Assembly: GCF_032027425.1 (NCBI RefSeq)
Contig: NZ_JAVSJA010000001.1
Location: 3,608,001-3,672,000, forward strand
Origin: Microcystis wesenbergii NRERC-220
Lineage (GTDB): Bacteria; Cyanobacteriota; Cyanobacteriia; Cyanobacteriales; Microcystaceae
Direction: 5' to 3'
Length of the DNA: 64,000 nucleotides
Shown: positions 61,563 through 64,000 of the stretch, in pieces
Position numbering within the stretch: the stretch's first letter is position 1
Layout: each line of letters starts with the position of its first letter
Notes under the pieces: generated by a model
Database searches by the model: none
Told to the model about the DNA's origin: nothing
What the model saw: only the letters and a program-made list of their open reading frames with translations
Program-made: the position numbers and the translations under genes

Positions 61563-61806
61563 TAGGGTTTGCTGAAAAAGTTTGTTGGTGGGGGCAGGGT
61601 GTGGCCCCCCCAACCCCCCCGACATCGGGGGGGTTGGGTGTGGGGTGTAGGGTTTTACCAGTTTTGAGGTGGCCAATTACCTAATTTTCAGGGGAAAAGT
61701 ACCTGAATTTCCCCCCCCAATCACTCCCATATCCGGTAATTTTTGATTGACCAAAGGCCTAAAAGTCTTATCCAACAAGGTTTTTAGATTTATTCAGCAA
61801 GCCCTA
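61563..61806. mobile_element. MITE-like element, GGGTTTGCTGAA family, copy d (inverted)
   Basis: About 240 bp between TA dinucleotides; ends GGGTTTGCTGAAAAAG and (reverse complement) GGGCTTGCTGAATAAATC; includes a C8/G8 hairpin near 61605-61635. The 61472-61990 gap also holds a degenerate 7-mer run AACAGTA (61494-61527). Confidence 0.82.
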
Positions 61807-61827
61807 AGTAGGGAGGCACAATTATTT

Positions 61828-61892
61828 GTAGGATGGGTTAGCGGTAGCGTAAACTATGCGGGCGTTGGGTTTCATGCTTCAACCCCACCTAC
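61828..61892. repeat. Imperfect palindrome GTAGGATGGGTTAGCG type
   Basis: Arms GTAGGATGGGTT and AACCCCACCTAC with a variable interior. It is related to the block at 28159-28219. Confidence 0.6.
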
Positions 61893-61990
61893 GTTCTGTC
61901 TTTTGCACGAGTGCCTGTTGCCTCTTGCCTTCAGAAGCCGATCACTGATTGTGAGATAATGTCTGATCTCACTTGTAATTTTTGACTTGC

Positions 61991-62470
61991 ATGACCATCG
62001 TTACCGAAGCCTTAACCGAGTTGGAACCAGTCATAAAAACTACCTTTACCGTCGAGGAAATTCGCCAACTACTGCCCCATCGTTATCCCTTTGCCCTAGT
62101 CGATCGTATTATTGACTATGTACCAGGTAAAAAAGCCGTTGGCCTAAAAAATGTCACGATCAACGAGCCTTTTTTCCCCGGTCATATTCCCAATCGTCCC
62201 TTGATGCCGGGGGTGTTAATTGTTGAATCTATGGCCCAAGTGGGGGGAGTGATTTTGACCCAATTACCTGGGATGAAAGGAAAATTTTTTGCCTTCGCTG
62301 GCATTGATAAAACCCGTTTTCGTCGTCCCGTGGTGCCAGGGGATCAATTGATCATGACGGTGGAATTATTATCCTTCAAGATGAATAAAATTGCTAAAAT
62401 GCAAGGGGAAGCAAGAGTCGATGGGCAATTGGCCGCCCAGGGCGAAATGATGTTTTCCATCTTTGATTGA
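61991..62470 (+). CDS. fabZ: 3-hydroxyacyl-ACP dehydratase FabZ
   Basis: A 159-residue hotdog-fold dehydratase of type II fatty-acid synthesis. [13 protein letters not shown] carries catalytic His30 and [14 protein letters not shown] carries Glu79; [12 protein letters not shown] lies between. ATG 61991 is chosen over TTG 61982. In many bacteria fabZ sits with lpx genes; here the next gene, 3 nt downstream, is a tryptophan-rich membrane protein, so the Lpx context is absent. Confidence 0.95.
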   Translation: MTIVTEALTELEPVIKTTFTVEEIRQLLPHRYPFALVDRIIDYVPGKKAVGLKNVTINEPFFPGHIPNRPLMPGVLIVESMAQVGGVILTQLPGMKGKFFAFAGIDKTRFRRPVVPGDQLIMTVELLSFKMNKIAKMQGEARVDGQLAAQGEMMFSIFD

Positions 62471-62473
62471 CCT

Positions 62474-63241
62474 ATGAATTTTGATCGAGATCGTCTCCGA
62501 CAAGAACTAAATTTATTTGCCATTCTAGGGGCTTTTATTACCAATATTTTCGCTAATATTTTCCCTCTCAACGGCGAAAATATCGGGGCTATCTCGAATA
62601 CAGTTTTTCAAGATGTCTTAATTATTCCCGCTAATTATGCTTTTGCTATCTGGGGATTAATCTATCTGGGTTTAATTAGTCTGGGAATTTACCAAGCTTT
62701 GGCTTTCAATAAAACTGAACCGCGTTTGCGTCGGTTAGGCTACGAATTAGCCATCGCTAGTGCTTGTCAGATTCTCTGGGTAATTCTCTTTCAATCTCGT
62801 TTTTTTACCCTGTCTTTACTGGCAATGCTAGGCATTTTAATTCCTCTCATCCGGCTTTATCTTCGCTTAGAAATTAATCGCTTTATTGTCAATCGTAAAC
62901 AGGGTTTATTAGTTAATGCTCCTATTAGTATTTATTTCGCTTGGATTACCGTAGCCACGATTGTCAACGTCGCTTCGGTGCTAGATTGGATCGACTGGCA
63001 GCGATGGGGTCTAACTGACCAGATCTGGACGGTAATAATTCTAGTTATTGGGGCGATAATTGCGATTTTAGTCGGTTTAAACCGAAAAGATCGGGCTTTT
63101 ATCGGGGTGTTTATCTGGGCTTTCTTGGCGATCGCTGTTAAACAGATTTCTCTGCCTCTAATTGCGGTAACAGCGATTATATTAGCGATTATCCTAACTT
63201 TTCTGGTTTTTAGTCGCAGTTTTCGTCCTCTGAGTCGTTAA
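62474..63241 (+). CDS. Tryptophan-rich sensory-type membrane protein
   Basis: A 255-residue multi-helix membrane protein with about seven to eight helices, resembling the tryptophan-rich sensory protein/TspO-like group of cyanobacteria. IIPANYAFAIWGLIYLGLIS and SIYFAWITVATIVNVASVLD are conserved blocks (Trp and Asn in helix starts). TspO itself binds tetrapyrroles, but this longer type has no proven ligand. It starts 3 nt after fabZ, so co-transcription is likely. It overlaps the stop of the convergent VOC gene by 4 nt. Confidence 0.8.
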   Translation: MNFDRDRLRQELNLFAILGAFITNIFANIFPLNGENIGAISNTVFQDVLIIPANYAFAIWGLIYLGLISLGIYQALAFNKTEPRLRRLGYELAIASACQILWVILFQSRFFTLSLLAMLGILIPLIRLYLRLEINRFIVNRKQGLLVNAPISIYFAWITVATIVNVASVLDWIDWQRWGLTDQIWTVIILVIGAIIAILVGLNRKDRAFIGVFIWAFLAIAVKQISLPLIAVTAIILAIILTFLVFSRSFRPLSR

Positions 63242-63702
63242 GATGCGGGATCACAGCGAATTTCGACGATAAAGCCATCGGGATCGTAGAAGTAAACCCC
63301 TCTCCCAGTGGGACGGGTCACGGGTCCACTAGCAATGGTAATTCCCTGACTTTGTAGCACTTCTAGGGCAAAATCGAAGCCTTCGGGGGCAATATCGAAG
63401 GCTAAATGGTTGGCACGGGTAAAAGCGATTTCGGGATTGTCGTCGGGAGGGTTTAAATCTGGTTCCCAAAATAGGTCAATTACTGTACCATCGGGGGTGA
63501 TAAAATTGACCACTTTTCCCTGGGCAACTAATTCTTTTAAGGTGGTGGGAATTTTTTCCCCCACTAATTCCTCTAAGCCTAAAATTTCCCCATAAAAATG
63601 ACGAGAAGCCTCCATATCTTTGACGTTGAAAGCGATATGATGGACTTTTCGCAGTTGACCGATTTTGAGTTTTTTCGCGGTTACGGAAGGGCTAATAGTC
63701 AT
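63238..63702 (-). CDS. VOC-superfamily (glyoxalase/dioxygenase fold) protein
   Basis: A 154-residue single-domain VOC protein. VHHIAFNVKDMEASRHFYGEILG (20-42) gives the first metal-ligand His, NHLAFDI the second, and FYDPDGFIVEIRC carries the Glu ligand and the fold's last strand. The metal-dependent activity (glyoxalase, dioxygenase or resistance protein) cannot be told. The 5' region is full of degenerate CTGATAA units. Confidence 0.85.
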   Translation of the reverse strand: MTISPSVTAKKLKIGQLRKVHHIAFNVKDMEASRHFYGEILGLEELVGEKIPTTLKELVAQGKVVNFITPDGTVIDLFWEPDLNPPDDNPEIAFTRANHLAFDIAPEGFDFALEVLQSQGITIASGPVTRPTGRGVYFYDPDGFIVEIRCDPAS

Positions 63703-63710
63703 TTTAGTTA

Positions 63711-63861
63711 TCAGTTATCAGTAAGGGGTTGGGGGATTTTTCAGTGAACAGTAATCAGTAATCAGTAATCAGTGAAAAGATAGCACTATTAATGTCATTT
63801 AATACTCCTCATTTAATACCGTTAACTGATCACTGATAACTGATCACTGATAACTGATCAG
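63711..63861. repeat. Degenerate heptamer runs (TTATCAG, ATCAGTA, CTGATCA/CTGATAA)
   Basis: Three short runs: 63711-63724, about 63742-63775 and 63824-63861. Units are mutated relative to the perfect arrays elsewhere, and look like aged forms. Confidence 0.75.
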
Positions 63862-63870
63862 GCTGACGAC

Positions 63871-64000
63871 TTAAGAGTTAATTTTTTGCAATAATTGCCG
63901 AATGGATTCCGCATCTTGGGCGTTGGGTAGGAGGGCAAGATAGAAGCCTAAATCCTGTTGTGCTTGGCTGAGTTGTCCAATTTGATAGTAAACTAAACCT
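63871..64000 (-). CDS. C-terminus of a TPR/SirB1-type protein (truncated by window edge)
   Basis: The last 42 codons are present on the reverse strand, ending GLVYYQIGQLSQAQQDLGFY to LLPNAQDAESIRQLLQKINS. This is a tetratricopeptide-like helix pair typical of the C-terminus of cyanobacterial SirB1/transglutaminase-like TPR proteins. The identity of the full protein cannot be confirmed from this piece. The heptamer runs lie immediately after its stop. Confidence 0.65.
   Translation of the reverse strand, partial: GLVYYQIGQLSQAQQDLGFYLALLPNAQDAESIRQLLQKINS

Overview
The window looks like a chromosomal segment of a bloom-forming unicellular cyanobacterium, most likely Microcystis. The reasons are a psbA gene for photosystem II D1, a proton-extrusion PcxA, a CurT thylakoid-curvature protein, a MenA phytyltransferase of cyanobacterial type, a CBS-CP12 fusion, frequent GCGATCGC (HIP1) octamers, dense 7-nt tandem arrays and many small palindromic or MITE-like elements. 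The species is inferred from this style and from family knowledge; no alignment was run.

Layout. 1-12.2 kb: chorismate mutase AroH, two alpha/beta hydrolases, an LpxB-like glycosyltransferase with a stand-alone CbiG/CobE domain, AccA, an aminopropyltransferase, and a reverse-strand sbcC-moaD-recJ run. 12.2-25.5 kb: a broken toxin-antitoxin pair, rhodanese, the heat-shock repressor HrcA, a PEP-CTERM protein, MenA, a HerA-like ATPase, a DUF29 protein, RlmD, a TnpB element without TnpA, an anti-sigma-factor-like kinase, and MetK. 25.8-29 kb: PcrA/UvrD helicase and CurT. 29.1-33.45 kb: a G+C-richer cassette (four-CBS protein, recombinase-domain protein, broken ferredoxin, thioredoxin, zinc-ribbon protein, CBS-CP12) bounded by a 96-bp near-perfect inverted repeat. 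33.5-35.7 kb: groES-groEL behind a K-box and a CIRCE operator. 36-44.1 kb: a frameshifted PEP-CTERM gene with a 9-G tract, sigma factor SigF, a class V aminotransferase, a group 2 sigma factor and PriA. 44.1-55.3 kb: an IS1 relic, a RecB/AddB-like ATPase, PcxA, an Rpn-type nuclease, a CNNM/CorC-type protein, a GH57 protein, Aat, small conserved proteins and one frameshifted gene. 55.3-60.1 kb: a repeat-rich region in which a coq4-like gene is cut twice, by an 89-bp TA-flanked MITE and by a 3.4-kb segment carrying two small paralogous ORFs, psbA and a MazEF-type module. 60.1-64 kb: SpoIID-like protein, FabZ, a tryptophan-rich membrane protein, a VOC protein and the end of a TPR protein.

How parts connect. 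HrcA (13.5 kb) is the expected repressor at the CIRCE site before groESL (33.6 kb). SbcC, RecJ, PcrA and PriA are a scattered DNA-repair and restart set. CBS-CP12, thioredoxin and the four-CBS protein form a plausible redox and adenylate-sensing carbon-metabolism cassette. The psbA copy has a canonical HLR1 light-response element at its promoter.

The most notable structures are the split coq4 gene, whose two fragments rejoin in frame once both insertions are removed; the inverted-repeat-bounded CBS-CP12 cassette; a homopolymer frameshift that could be phase variable; and a chorismate mutase whose active-site carboxylate appears to have moved by three residues.
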